A stretch of 64,000 bases of DNA from Diplolepis rosae (Eukaryota; Arthropoda; Insecta; Hymenoptera; Diplolepididae). Numbering within the stretch: the stretch's first letter is position 1; each line of letters starts with the position of its first letter. The stretch is from positions 9,610,001 through 9,674,000 of the forward strand of contig JAPYXD010000680.1 in assembly GCA_030998225.1 (NCBI GenBank). The letters are read 5' to 3'. Positions 1-11,700 of this stretch are shown one piece after another. The position numbers and the translations under genes are program-made. The notes beneath the pieces are model-generated. The model was not told where the DNA came from. It saw only the letters and a list, made by a program, of their open reading frames with translations, and searched no databases.

Positions 1-231
1 CTCGCGCATTACTTGGCCACCTTACTCAGAATCAGAGTCTGATGTGCTCGCGCATTACTTGGCCACCTTACTCAGAATTAGAGTCCGTAGTGCTCGCGCA
101 TTACTTGGCCATTTTTTATCAGTCTTAGAATCCGTAGTGCTACTGTATTAATTGGCCACTCTATTTAAGTCAGAGTTCGAATAACTCTCGTAATATTTTG
201 CCACTTTACAACAGTCTTATAATCTGAAAAA
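1..231. repeat. Decaying 46-47 bp tandem repeat
   Basis: Five head-to-tail units begin at 1, 47, 93, 140 and 185, each starting with a version of CTCGCGCATTACTTGGCCAC. Units 1 and 2 are nearly identical. Units 3 to 5 diverge step by step, and a sixth remnant may begin at 232. The window starts at a unit boundary, so the array probably continues to the left. It looks like a minisatellite or satellite edge. No coding role is visible. Confidence 0.85.
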
Positions 232-1125
232 CTCGGACATCATACTTATAAACTTAATATTATATTTTTCCGGGTTCCATTTATTAAGAATCAGAGGTTT
301 CGAAAAACCAGGAAATTAATTTTTCGTGAATTTCCACTTTAGTTGCATTTTTCTCTCTATATCCACAGAAATGTGTACAATTTTTACGACGTCGGGACCG
401 TAGTGAGTGCCTTTCCTTACAGAGTTTTTCGAACATGTGGTGGGTCTTTGCTTTTGTCGGACGCTTGAGCATATAATAATCTCAAGTGCCGGGGACATTA
501 AAATAAGGTTTTACTGTGTATAACTCTTGGTGTTGGAACCTGACCTATCTGGAGAATGCTTTCTATACACGTCAAACTCTTAACACTTGTCTTCCTAAAT
601 ACGACTTCTTCCCAAATCAGTTTTCTTTTAGCCATGTGGCAGAGTGGTGGACTTACTTTCGTCTGTCATCTCTGCGGCTTCGGAGAAAATACAAAATAAA
701 AATTTTTCCGTACCAATTACATCGTTCTTATTGTTTTAACTTCAGTGTCCTTTACTTCTGGTGCTCGTGAATGTGTGTGGTTTGCTGTGCGTGCTTTACC
801 AAGGATCCACGTTATATTCTCCATCGTGTTGTTTCTTTCTTTGGTGTAATAATTGTGTTTATATATGTGCCCTTGAGAGAGTGCGTTCCGCGGTCGCATT
901 TTTCACGGTTCCTGTGGGAGAGGATTACTTGTTGGAACAGTTTTTGGAACGGTCTGGTTCCTTCACACCTAGGAACTCGCTTACCCATAAGTCTTTCCGC
1001 ATGTTTACTCTATCTTTTTCTAATATCAATAAGCAACGGAAAAAAAGAAAAAAACAAAAAATACAATAATTATTAAGTTGCATGTCTTTGTTAATAAATA
1101 TTTAAAGCTTACTATTAAGCTAATT
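232..1125. other. Non-coding stretch, nothing recognised
   Basis: Only short overlapping ORFs on both strands occur here. None has a recognisable domain or coding-like composition. The stretch lies between the satellite-like array and the hammerhead-like motif at 1126, so it may be decayed retroelement sequence, but no reverse transcriptase or GIY-YIG motif was seen. Confidence 0.4.
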
Positions 1126-1166
1126 GGCACTGAAGAGGGCCCCCATTTGTGGCCGAAACGTTTGCC
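1126..1166 (+). ncRNA. Candidate minimal type I hammerhead ribozyme
   Basis: The segment has the hammerhead parts in order. Stem I strand GGCA is at 1126-1129 and pairs with TGCC at 1163-1166. The core CTGAAGA is at 1130-1136. Stem II GG(G)CC at 1137-1141 pairs with GGCC at 1151-1154, with one bulged G. The core GAAA is at 1155-1158. Stem III is only AC/GT (1158-1161), followed by T1162 as the cleavage-site base (a GUU triplet). Such a tiny self-complementary stem III is the pattern known from Penelope-like retroelements and retrozyme or satellite hammerheads that act as dimers. No Penelope protein is visible nearby, so this may be an orphan 3' fragment. The bulge in stem II and GUU rather than GUC suggest weak or lost activity. 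Confidence 0.55.
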
Positions 1167-1674
1167 TTTTGTATTTTTTATGTGTTCTATCACTTAAAAA
1201 AATAAATCCGTATCAAAACTGACCCCATGCCAAATTAACTATTACAAAATTATTATTGTGGGTCAATAAAACATTGAACATGTACGGAAACATGTCACGA
1301 TATAATTTAAAACAAACTTGTTCGGGATTTAGATATAAATATTTTGCGATAAAAATTAATATAAATTCTCTCTGCGAAAATAAATTAACATTTTTTTCTT
1401 TCAGAATTGTGCCAAAGTGTAATTTTAATGATATGGAGTCGTATCTTTCATCAACTTAAAAGAAAATCCGGTCTACATATTTCATCTCTAGAAAACAGGT
1501 GCATTTTGAGAAATATGTACCTTCTTTATTATAAAATATTTCTAAAGCTAAAAGAAATATCAGATTGGTTCTGATTGGGATATATAAATTCACTTTCTAA
1601 CTATGTGACCTCTAATTTTTGTTTAATATTTTCGCGTATTTTTTTATTTACAGCAGTTTTAGTGAAACTTGTCA

Positions 1675-2254
1675 GAGTCGGATAGCCCTGGCCATTTCGT
1701 GTCGAGTAGCCCTGGCCCCACTTTTCTACTAAGTTTCTAAGTTTACCCCCACACACGAGTCACAAATAATTGCAACCTCTTGATCGGAAATTCATGAAAC
1801 CTTTTAAACAAGCATATTCGGAAAAGTGGGCTTTATGGATGCGCAGGAATACTGCACTGAGAAGAAAATGCTATTGAATCAAAAGCATGTATATCATGGA
1901 TTCAAATCAATATCCTATAAAATTAGTAACATATTTATTGGTTCTTGTAGTATATTTTTATGAATTAATAGTATATGTACATGCTTTTGATTTAATAGCA
2001 TTTTTTTCTTAGTGAAATATCTCGGTTTTTTCGATGGCCGGGGCTACCCGACACTATTTTGTAGTAATCTATTTTAAATCTCACTTTAATCGCTTTGTTT
2101 TCTTCCAAAATATGTTTATTTCTTATTTTCCTCTTTGCAGGTTGTTGGTAGAAACATTGACATTATAACTAACCTTCTAAATTTTAATTTTGATCCCTAT
2201 AAGCGAAGTTATTATCAAAAAAGCTTAAGTGGCCGGTACTACCCGAGTCTCCCC
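1675..2254. mobile_element. MITE with GGGGAGACTCGGGTAG-type ends
   Basis: The right end reads TGGCCGGTACTACCCGAG and then TCTCCCC, followed by TA (2255-2256). The left end at 1675-1694 is an imperfect inverted copy (GAGTCGGATAGCCCTGGCCA). The motif recurs inside at 1701-1718 and, inverted, at 2034-2053. There is no ORF of note. The right flank resumes homology with units B and C, which lack the insert. The left boundary is uncertain, because sequence from about 1369 on is also missing in the other units. Confidence 0.6.
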
Positions 2255-2807
2255 TATAGAATGTTATGAAAATATAAAATACTGTATAATATTTTTATTA
2301 GATCAATTTGTTACAAAATTTGTGTTGAACTGAACTGACACGCTTGAGATCTTATGAAAAAATCTTGAATAAGTTCTACATTCGTCAAGGCCATCTGAAA
2401 AATAATTTTAATACCTGTTTAGTCGCAAGTTAATGTAAAAATGTATCTTTATTATTTAGACGTGCTTGGAAAACCGTCTGAAATATTACCATTCAATTTA
2501 TAAATTTACAAGTTGAAACTAGTCACCATACTTCGTTTAGTTTATTGAATGTTTTAAAATAGTTCAGCCAAATCAGAAAATGCTTGAGCTCTTTGTGATC
2601 ATGTATCGACAAAAGCTTAAAAAGCTCAAATTGAGAAGATGCCTCCAACCCGCAATTTAGATTGTAAGCAACGGTTCATTTCACCCGCACCTCCAAGTTC
2701 TTACCTCTGAAACCTAGGCCCGAATTAGTCCTCGCAATCACATCTAAATTTAAATGTAAGTTTTATTTAACCCTTTGTTAACCGTTATGTGAAGTGCCGT
2801 TCACTTA

Positions 2808-3054
2808 TGTTAGAAATAATCGAATTTGCGCGCCTTAGTTTCCATTACGTTTGGGGCACAACCCTTTTAAGTATATATGTGCGTAAGTGTGTATGGACTC
2901 ATCATTGTGTTGGGTCTCTACAAGTCAGTCCGTTTTGGCCTTCCAGACACTAATGTACTCCGTGCCCATACGACTTTCTGTTTTTGTTTGATAAATAAAT
3001 AAATAAGTTTGGCTTTCGCAAGATTGGTTAAAATTACTTGTTGAACCTCTGACA
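2808..3054 (+). repeat. Copia 5' LTR
   Basis: This 247-bp LTR starts TGTTAG and ends CTGACA. It contains a TATA-like TATATATG near 2871 and overlapping AATAAA signals near 2991-3004. Its last 87 bp match the 3' remnant with two differences and no gaps, so the insertion is rather young despite the broken coding frame. Confidence 0.88.
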
Positions 3055-3069
3055 GGTTATGGGCCCAGA
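3055..3069 (+). promoter_or_regulatory. Primer-binding site for initiator tRNA-Met half
   Basis: GGTTATGGGCCCAGA lies directly after the LTR. Drosophila copia uses the same kind of site, which is complementary to an internal stretch of initiator tRNA-Met; the cleaved 5' half of the tRNA acts as primer. This supports an insect copia-clade element. Confidence 0.8.
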
Positions 3070-3123
3070 GATATAAGCCAGACCGAGAAAATATCGTAAC
3101 GTAAATCGGAGAACTAGCGTGCG

Positions 3124-6100
3124 GTGAAACAAATAAAAATGGCGTCCGCGTCCGGGCTCGCGAGCATCGAAAAACTGAATGAACAAAATTACGACTTGTT
3201 GAAGGTACAGATGAAAAGCGTGCTCGTATTCAATGACATGTGGTCAGTAGTCGACGGGTCGGAACTAAAACCCCAAGAAAACGCGAGTGATTGGACCAAG
3301 AAGGACGCAAAAGCATCAGCCCTCATAAATTTGAGCATATCGTATGGCCAACTTAACCACGTAAAAAATGCCAAAACTTCGAAGGAGGCATGGGACAAAT
3401 TACAGACAGTATTCGAATCGAAAGGACCAGTAAGAAAAGCTGCACTCTACAAGAAATTGCTGAGAATGGAGAAAAAGGACGGCATTTCCATGACACAGTA
3501 CGTATCGGATTTTTCATACATGGCCGAGCAACTCACCGACACAGGAATTGAAATACCAGAAGACCTACTGTCGATAATGTTGTTAAATTCGTTACCGACC
3601 GAGTTCGAAAATTTCTCTATTGCCATGGAATCGCGCGATGACATTCCAAAACTTGAAAATTTGAAGCTTAAGTTAATCGAGGAGGAAGCAAGACAATCCG
3701 ACCGCGCCGTAAAAATAAGTAATATTGACGAGGGCAACGCATTGTTCACTAAAAATAGAGCTAGATCGAATCCACGTAAGTTCTCTGGTAAGTGTTTTGT
3801 ATGCGGGAAATTTGGACATAAAAGCCAGGATTGTACTACGAAAACAAGTCAAAATAAGTTTGATAACGTATATGAGTGTGATGCGATGACCGCCATAGCG
3901 TGCAATGCTGAAGTTGCCCGTAAGCAGAACACTTGGTATCTTGATAGCGGCGCAACGAGGCATATGTGCAATGACAGACAAATGTTTACAAACATCGACA
4001 CACGCCAAAAGACCAAGGTTTACACTGCATCGGATGATTTCGTGGAGTCGTTGGGTATGGGAGATATTATTTTAAAAGCAAAGGTAGGTCAAAACAACAA
4101 TCCAGTGAAATTGAAAAATGTGTTATTTGTACCAGATTTGCGCAATAACCTCATATCTATACCAAGCGTTACTGAGAACGGTTATGAGGTAAAATTCGAA
4201 AAAAATTCAGCATGCGTCAAACGGAATGATGGTTCTACCGTGGTTTTCGCTCCAAAATCTAATCAGTTGTATGCACTAGCTGGGGAAAGTGAACATATCG
4301 AAATAAATGTGAGGAAAGAGAGTGCCGCGCGTGTGGATGAGGAGAAAAACGACAATCTTCTACGCTGGCGTCAAAGATATGGACATTTAAATATTACGGA
4401 TTTGAAAAAGATGGAAAATAAAAATATTGTTCGTGGTTTAAATTTAAATTTCCCAGAGAATACAGACACAATTGATTGTGAAATATGCGCCAAATGCAAG
4501 ATACATGTCAAAGCATTTAAAACATCTACCAATCGTGCGACGGAGGTATTGGACTTAATACACTCTGACATTTGCGGTCCAATGCGTACAGAATCTTTAG
4601 GTGGGGCAAAGTATTTTGCAACATTTATTGATGATCATTCGAGATATACGGAAACAGTCATGTTGAAAAAGCGTTCCGATATAATTCAGGCGTTCAAGCT
4701 ATTTAAACGAAAAGCAGAGAATCAGACGGGCCGCACAATCAAGAAACTTCGAACTGACAACGCAACGGAATATTTGTCCAACGAATTCAATTGTTTTCTC
4801 GAAGAAGAAGGAATCCTTAGACAACTCACTGTAGAATACACGCCTCAGCAGAATGGAGTTGCTGAACACGCCAATCGGACTCTGGGAGAGATGGCGAGAT
4901 GTTTGATGCTGCAAGCCAACCTTCCTCCCTCTTTGTGGGCCGAAGCAATAAATACAGCAACCTTTTTGAGAAACAGGAGCGCTACAAAATGCCTCATTGA
5001 AATTACGCCAATCGAAGCTTGGTCACAGCAAAAACCATACGTGGGTTTTTTGAGAACCATTGGGAGCAAGGTCATCGCATTGAAGAAAGGCAAACACGAA
5101 GGAAAATTCCAACCAAAGGGAGAAGAATACATATTGATCGGTTACTCAGAAAACTCAAAGGCGTACAGACTTTGGAAACCGGGAACCCAAAAAATTATAA
5201 AGTCTCGATATGTCAAATTTTTTGAGAGCACTGGAACGCAAGAACTATTGAGGAAAAATCATCCTGTGCCTGACCTTACATTTGCAGATCCGATTCTCCT
5301 CTGCAATGAAAATGATCTTGGAGCTGAGAATGATGTTGAGGCACCTGAAATGGAAAGAGCTCCTCTCCACCGGGAGCATCTTGTGTATGACTCACCAATC
5401 GAAGATCAGATTTTTCCCTACAACAGAAATGATTCAGAACCTGAGGATGATGTTGATGCGCCTGATGTGGAGGGAGTCCCTCGTCATCCTCTTCGCGCAC
5501 CGGGTCGTCCAAGAGTCATAAAAACCGGGAAACCAGGAAGACCACGAAAAGTTTACCATTGTCAAGGTGAGCAAAACGACGGCCCACAAAACGTGTCAGA
5601 AGTTCTCGAGCGAGAGGACTATGAATTATGACTAGCCGCTATGAAGAAGGAGTACGATTCTTTGCAAGACAACGGAACCTAGATCCTTGTTGAAAACCCA
5701 AAAGATAAGAAAGTCTTAACCAATCGATGGGTATTCAAGACTAAAACAAACCAAAACGGAGAAATAGAAAAATACAAGGCAAGACTTGTGGCACGAGGAC
5801 ACACCCAAAGACATGGAATCGATTACGAGGAAATTTTCGCACCCGTGGCAAGATACGAAATAATACGCACTATGATGGCAATCGCTGCAAATGAAGAAAT
5901 GTACGTGCATCAAATGGACGTCGTATCAGCCTATGTACAAGGAGAGTTACACGACGAAGTGTACATGAAACAGCCCGAAATGTTTGTAAAGCGTGGTGAA
6001 GAAATGAAAGTTTGTAAATTATTGCGACCTTTGTACGGTTTGAAACAGTCGGGACGTGAGAGATATAACAAGTTTGATAATTACTTGCGAAAAATCGGTT

Positions 6101-6700
6101 GTAGTGAACGATAGCGGACCCTTGTATCTATGTATTTGGAGATACAGAAGATAAGGTCATCTTAATTATTTATGTCGACGATTTAATATTCATTTCTAAA
6201 AATCTAAAAGAGCTTGAGTGTGTGAAATCAAAAATAACGTCTGAGTTCAAAGTCATAGATTTGGGACAAATAAGCAGCATTCTTGGAATAAGTGTGAGAA
6301 GAGATAGCCCGACTGGATCCGTTCACCTTTCCCAAAGAAAATACACCGAGGAACTTATCAAGAAGTTTGGCATGAAAGATGCGAAGTCTGTGGCAACCCC
6401 TATTGAGTCAAACGTCAAACTCACACTGGGAATGGGTCCAACTACAAAAGACGAAGAACGAGAGATGAAAACATGTCCCTATCGGGAAATAATCGGAGGA
6501 CTCATTTACTTGGCTAATACAACACGCCCTGACATCGCATTCGCAGCAAGCACATTGAGTCGTTTTTGTAGCAACCCGGGCAAAAGTCACTGGATGGCAG
6601 CAAAACGCGTACTGAGATACCTAAAAGCAACTCTTGGCTATGGAATTGCTTATCGTGGGGATCAAGAGAACCTTCGAGGATTTACGGATATATACGACTT
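3124..6700 (+). pseudogene. Copia gag-pol polyprotein (broken)
   Basis: The first open stretch (3124-5631, 835 residues) holds copia-type Gag (UBN2-like), a CCHC zinc knuckle at residues 224-237 (CFVCGKFGHKSQDC), an aspartic protease with DSG at 274-276, a GAG pre-integrase segment, and integrase with catalytic Asp 482, Asp 545 and Glu 581 (D,D35E spacing). The frame is then cut by a TGA (5629-5631) and a TAG near 5680, and a +1 frameshift near 6110 precedes the reverse transcriptase YVDD motif (6171-6182). The RNase H part stops after its first strand because of the 3' deletion near 6691. The order protease, integrase, RT, RNase H is diagnostic of Ty1/copia. Start: the frame opens 70 bp after the LTR; the methionine at residue 6 (MASASG) is a better start than the first codon. 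Confidence 0.93.
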
Positions 6701-6778
6701 TCTGTTTTTGTTTGATAAATAAATAAATAAGTTTGGCTTTCGCAAGATTGGTTAAAATTACTTGTTGAGCCTCTGAAA
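6692..6778 (+). repeat. Copia 3' LTR remnant
   Basis: These 87 bp match 2968-3054 with two substitutions, one of which turns the terminal CA into AA. They are fused directly to truncated RNase H coding sequence, so the rest of the 3' LTR was deleted. The duplicated target site follows immediately. Confidence 0.9.
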
Positions 6779-7689
6779 ACTTAATAATTACCAAATGAAA
6801 GGGATACTAAAAATTTGCCTGCTTAAGCGCACGTGACATTTGAGAAAAGTAGCAACTTCATGGAACAATTCGGTCGAGTTTCTAACTTTTTGTGTCCAAA
6901 ATGCACAAAATGTTCTTGTCAAAATTTGGGAAATTGTAGATAAGATGAGAATGGACCTAGATAGACTACTTCCGGTTTTAACAATGAGAAAAAAAACCCA
7001 AAATATTTTGTAATCTTGAACTTTTTTTTGTTACCGAAACCAAACATAGTATATCTACGTCCATTTCTAAGCTCTTTAAAATTTCGCAAATTTTGAAAAC
7101 ACAATTTTAGTTAACTTGGACATAAACATGTAGAAACCTAAAATCATAAAATTTGCTGAGCTTGGAAATATCACATGACCTCAAGACCAAGCGTGAAAAC
7201 TGAAATTCCAATGGTAAATTGACAATGAATAGATTGAGGAACACTGTTGAAAGTTGGGAAAGAGAATCGGAAAATCAAATTTAGACACTCCGAGCTAGTC
7301 TCTTTCTCTTTCTCTCCCTTCCTCCCACCCTCCCTCATCCGGAAGAGGTATGAAAAATTGTATTTCAGATATTAAAAAATGGGCTTAAAGTGATATTGTT
7401 ACTGTTTTTTCACATATCGGTATGATGAGAAATATCTGTACTACATTTTCCGGCTTTTATTTACAAAAAATCTCATGCTCAAATATAAAAAAAATAAAAA
7501 CCGCTTGTAGATGCTTTTTTCGATCGTCTTCTAGACTCTAAAAATAGTTGAATGAGCAGCCAATTTGAGCTCTACTAGACGTCCAATAGCACTTTCGGTG
7601 GAAAATCAGAATGTCTTGTAGAGCTCTCCCATTTTTCCCAATAAGCTGTTTTAGACGTCTAATAGATGATCTTGTGTCACGTAGGCACA

Positions 7690-8095
7690 CACTGAAAAAA
7701 CAGTATAGCTAAGAGAACTATATTTTGGTCCTCAGAACCAGAAAATATTGCTATCAGACCAATGCTACGGTATGGTCCTCAGAAGTATACGAGTATAGGT
7801 GAGACAGCTATACTAGTTCGTTGATATGACAATACCATGTATAGCGATGGTAAAAAAAAATTATGCCATCGTTATCGCTCTTATAAATTTTCGCGTGTGA
7901 TAAAACAATACGCAATACGCAAAAATGAGCTTTCAAAAAAAGAAAAAATGCTCCAAACAAATCGACAAACGCTTCGGAAAAACGCCTCGAAAAAATGACA
8001 CTTCTTTTTCATTTCGAGGTTAGAGTCGCGTGCATGCGAAGCAATGTATAGGTATATACCGGTATAGGTCGAACAGCTATACTGTTTTTTCCGTG
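7690..8095. mobile_element. MITE with CACTGAAAAAACAGTATAGC ends
   Basis: The left end CACTGAAAAAACAGTATAGC is matched by the inverted right end, which reads CACGGAAAAAACAGTATAGC on the other strand and ends at 8095. The interior repeats GTATAG-type motifs and has no ORF. The flanks continue unit-A sequence, and the insert is absent from units B and C. Confidence 0.75.
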
Positions 8096-8675
8096 CACGC
8101 GTGGCTTCAATTTCACACTTATTAATTCGGAAGGACGAAAGATAGTGAGGACATGATTTTATGACTTACTCTTATCTTTAACAATTCTCTTGGTGCATGA
8201 AGTGTGAAGCGACCCGACATTTGTACTCAAAGACCACAAGAAAAGATCTATCTGACCACTCCACACTTGCAGTGCTTGGGCGAGAAAAAAGTCCCTTAAC
8301 CAATATTTTTACGCGGGATTTTGCTGGATAATCAGATTAAATTGTCGCAGCGCCTCTGAAAGTCATACGTAGATATCGCGATGTGCGTATGAGTTGATGT
8401 CACAAAACTCATTTTTACTACAGATATAATAATTTAATGCCAAAATTACAATACTCTCATGCACTCTCATCAATTACAAATGAAAATATTCTTATTATAA
8501 ACTTGTGCACATACTTAAGACAGGAAATAATTAAGAATTTTGAATAAGGATTGAATTAAGGACAGCTAGACGTATCAGCAACCTACTCTGAAGTCGTCGT
8601 AATATAAAAATTAGTCAATATAGCCACAATTATTTTTTCTTTTTCGTTTAAAGATGACTTATGGCGCTTACTAGC

Positions 8676-8681
8676 TTTATT
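8676..8681 (-). terminator. Poly(A) signal of gene A
   Basis: AATAAA on the minus strand lies 43 bp beyond the stop codon of gene A. The same signal is conserved at 18507-18512 (gene B) and 33976-33981 (gene C). Confidence 0.6.
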
Positions 8682-8723
8682 TTCCATGTCTTGTTGACTA
8701 CTGTTATTATTTGCTGCTGCTGC

Positions 8724-11700
8724 TTAATTCTGTAATTCCTCAACCAATCTTCGAATTGTACCTAATACATGACTGATTCTAATAAAATTAAGCAATATAC
8801 CTGCTTTACCCATGTGTTCACGAATCGTAACTCCAATAATATAATTATCACGAGACGTATCGTAGAATTTAGTTAGTGGACTACCAAGGTCACCCTGTGT
8901 GCAAGTTAAAAATATATAAACTACAAGACACAAAATTCACGTGACTGCGAACTAATCATCAGCACGTTCAAAATATGCAAACTGAGTTCTATTCCAACCT
9001 ACATCTGTTTTATCTTTTGTTTTTTGAATATGCTAAACTCTTTCTAATAAGTTAGTTTCCACAAAATCATACAGATTCATAAATTGTATAGTGTATTTAC
9101 CAAATGTACAGATTGCTCTGATTCTACTGTTTGTCCACACATCACTTTGCGTCTATAATCTATCTTTATTCTGGAACTATTTCTACAAGTCCCTTCACCC
9201 CGAATTTTTAAAGACATACAATGTAGTTCATCTGAATGTTTCGAGTTCCTAAAATGGACATTAGTTGGTTCTTTTTTTGTGACGGCGCCCCATCCACATA
9301 CTACAGCATCAGATTTTTGTGAACGAAAATCTACTGGTTCTTCTAATAGATCCAGAATATGTACACGCGTATAATCAACAGTTTCTGCAAGCTAGAACAA
9401 TGACTAAAGATATCAAATGAATAAACAAATTTATTACAAATACAGTAAGATGTAGAGAAAATTTGCTGAATTGAGTTGAAGATTAGCCCCTGTATCCTGA
9501 AGCTGTCTTACATCTTTTGATTTTACCCATTTATTACTAATAAATCTGTCATTGTAGTTAAATATTAGCTCAAATGAGAGGCTCCATTCAGTAAGCGGTT
9601 ATAGAATTTTAGCGCTCCGTTTTGTTGGCCCCAGCTACTTATAAAAAATCTTTCCAATTTCAAGTAGCACACTTGGGGGGGGGGGGGGGGGGGGCTCTTA
9701 GTTAATAACGTTCCGGGGAACAAAATCTCTTAGTCCACCACTACCAATTTTAATTTTTGAAACATAGATTTAAGTAGAGATTTTAATTGCACGTCTGTTT
9801 TCCACATAAAGAAATAATAGTTTTTAAAGTTTTCAAAAATAATTTAAAAACACGATTGAAACAATGAAATCGAAATAAGCATTGAAAAATTCGAATATTT
9901 TGTCACAAGACACAAGTAGAAGAGACAGAAGTTCTGACCGTTCAGATCTTCAGAATTTGATGCACTTCAATATTAAAAAAAAAAATTTTTAATCGGACTA
10001 AAATCGATGGCTTGGACATGTTTGAACGAAAAAAGTGCATCTTCTCCCATTGCACAAAGTTTGAATACGGCAGTCTACAAAGTTCGGGTGCAAAACATTT
10101 TTTATTGTTTCTTCTGAAGATTTTACTGTAGAGTTTTGAAATTTTTAAATAAACTTCTTTGAACTCTAATGATTAACTTTCTCGCTGGAAGTTTTTCGAA
10201 CTCGAAAATTTCCTGGATATATTGGGCTGAAGTTTGTGATATCTCGTATGACGAGTTTCTTTTTTCGTCGTATGATCTCCAAAACGATCCAAAATATGCA
10301 GATTACTGATTTTTGAAAAAAGAACATTTTTTATTGTGAAAAAAGTTTGAAGTGAAAAGATTAAAGTCTATATGTCTCTTTTTTTGTTTGCGAGATAATT
10401 GAACAAGTTTGTCCATAAATGGCTTCTTTTGGTCAAACTTCGCTAATTTTGGTTTTGCGCCGCAAACTCAATTTTTGATTTATAGGGTAAGTGTGGGTAT
10501 TACTGTGGATGCCCCAGTTACTGCGCTTTCAAATAAAACTAATGATATACAATGTTTTAAAGATATATAACGCTACAGAACAATTAAAAACAATCAATTT
10601 CTAATCCAAGCATAATAAGTATCAACGAATTATCAATAGTTACGATATTTGTAGCTAATTGATTGCAATTTAAAACTCTCATGTTCCCGATTCCCATAGT
10701 TTTAATGCTTAGATTTGTTGAAAAGTCATGAACACGTTCTGAAAAACTTGTTATAATTCCGTTTCTGAAAATAAAATATTTCTTGTAATATTACTTTCTG
10801 CAAAGTAAATATTTTATTTTTCTAAATATTTATGCAAAATAACAAAAAATACGTTTTTTAATCATTTTTTTACCAAAACAGTATTTGGTACATGATTTTC
10901 ATAGGTGTATGAATTACTGCGATCTGTCAGGCGGCACTGCATAACCTTTCAATCTATTACAAATGCTTCGTTATGCTTACTTTTTATAATTGAGATTGAA
11001 CAAAATGTTGAAAATTCCAAAATCGTTGCTAATGAGAGAAGAGGAAGTCAAGTAATATAATTTTAAGGTAAATTAAATAAGAGTTATAATATTATTCAAT
11101 CTTAATTTTTTAAAAATGCTTCATGTTCACTTTTTATAATTTAGTTTAATTAAAATGTTCAACACTCCTTAATCGTTGCTAAAGATGCAAGAGGAACTCA
11201 AGTGATATAATTTTAAGTTAAATTAAATAAAATTAATAAAATTATTAATCTTAATATGTTACGAATGCTTCGTCGTGTTTACTTTTTATAATTAAGATTA
11301 AATAAAATTTTCAACACTCCTAAATTAATTGTAAGTTCACTCAAAATAATATCGCAGTATTACGCGCGCAGAAATTGGGGTTTCCGCAGTAATTGGTGCG
11401 CAGTAATTCATGCAAACCCGCAGTAATACCTACATGGAACTTTTTTTTTAGATTCGCATTTTCTGAGTAAATCTGGTTTCTTTTCAGGGTTTAAGGACTG
11501 CATGCTACTTACTTAATACCAAATACTGCTTTAAAAATTAATTCGTGACGACTTTTTTATCTCAAAATCTTTTTTTTTAACTTTAAAAGCCGTCTTGATT
11601 TTCGATCCGCAGTAATTGGCACACTTACCCTATATTTTTACTGGTAGTACTATGTGACTGCAAGCAAAAATCAAAGCCCATATTTATGTCTTTTTTATAG

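Larger units (their letters stand above)
2803..6783 (+). mobile_element. Ty1/copia LTR retrotransposon with ACTTA target duplication
   Basis: The element runs 2808-6778 between 5-bp duplications ACTTA at 2803-2807 and 6779-6783. The matching empty site in unit C has a single ACTTA at 30021-30025. It comprises a complete 5' LTR, a primer site, one gag-pol frame with several breaks and only the last 87 bp of the 3' LTR. A deletion joins RNase H (about 6691) directly to the LTR remnant, removing the polypurine tract and most of the 3' LTR. It is therefore not able to move by itself. Confidence 0.92.

Noticed and set aside
625..700. tRNA-like A box (TGGCAGAGTGG) and weak B box
   Set aside because: No cloverleaf can be drawn and the B box departs from GGTTCGANNCC; at most a worn SINE trace.
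5276..5521. Overlapping ORFs within the copia coding region
   Set aside because: Shadow frames over the acidic linker after integrase.
9481..9526. Reading exon 3 on through WVKSKDVRQLQD
   Set aside because: A GTAAAA donor conserved in all three copies right after Lys-Trp gives a 42-nt exon in phase with exon 4; the read-through version is out of step in gene A and too long for the fold.
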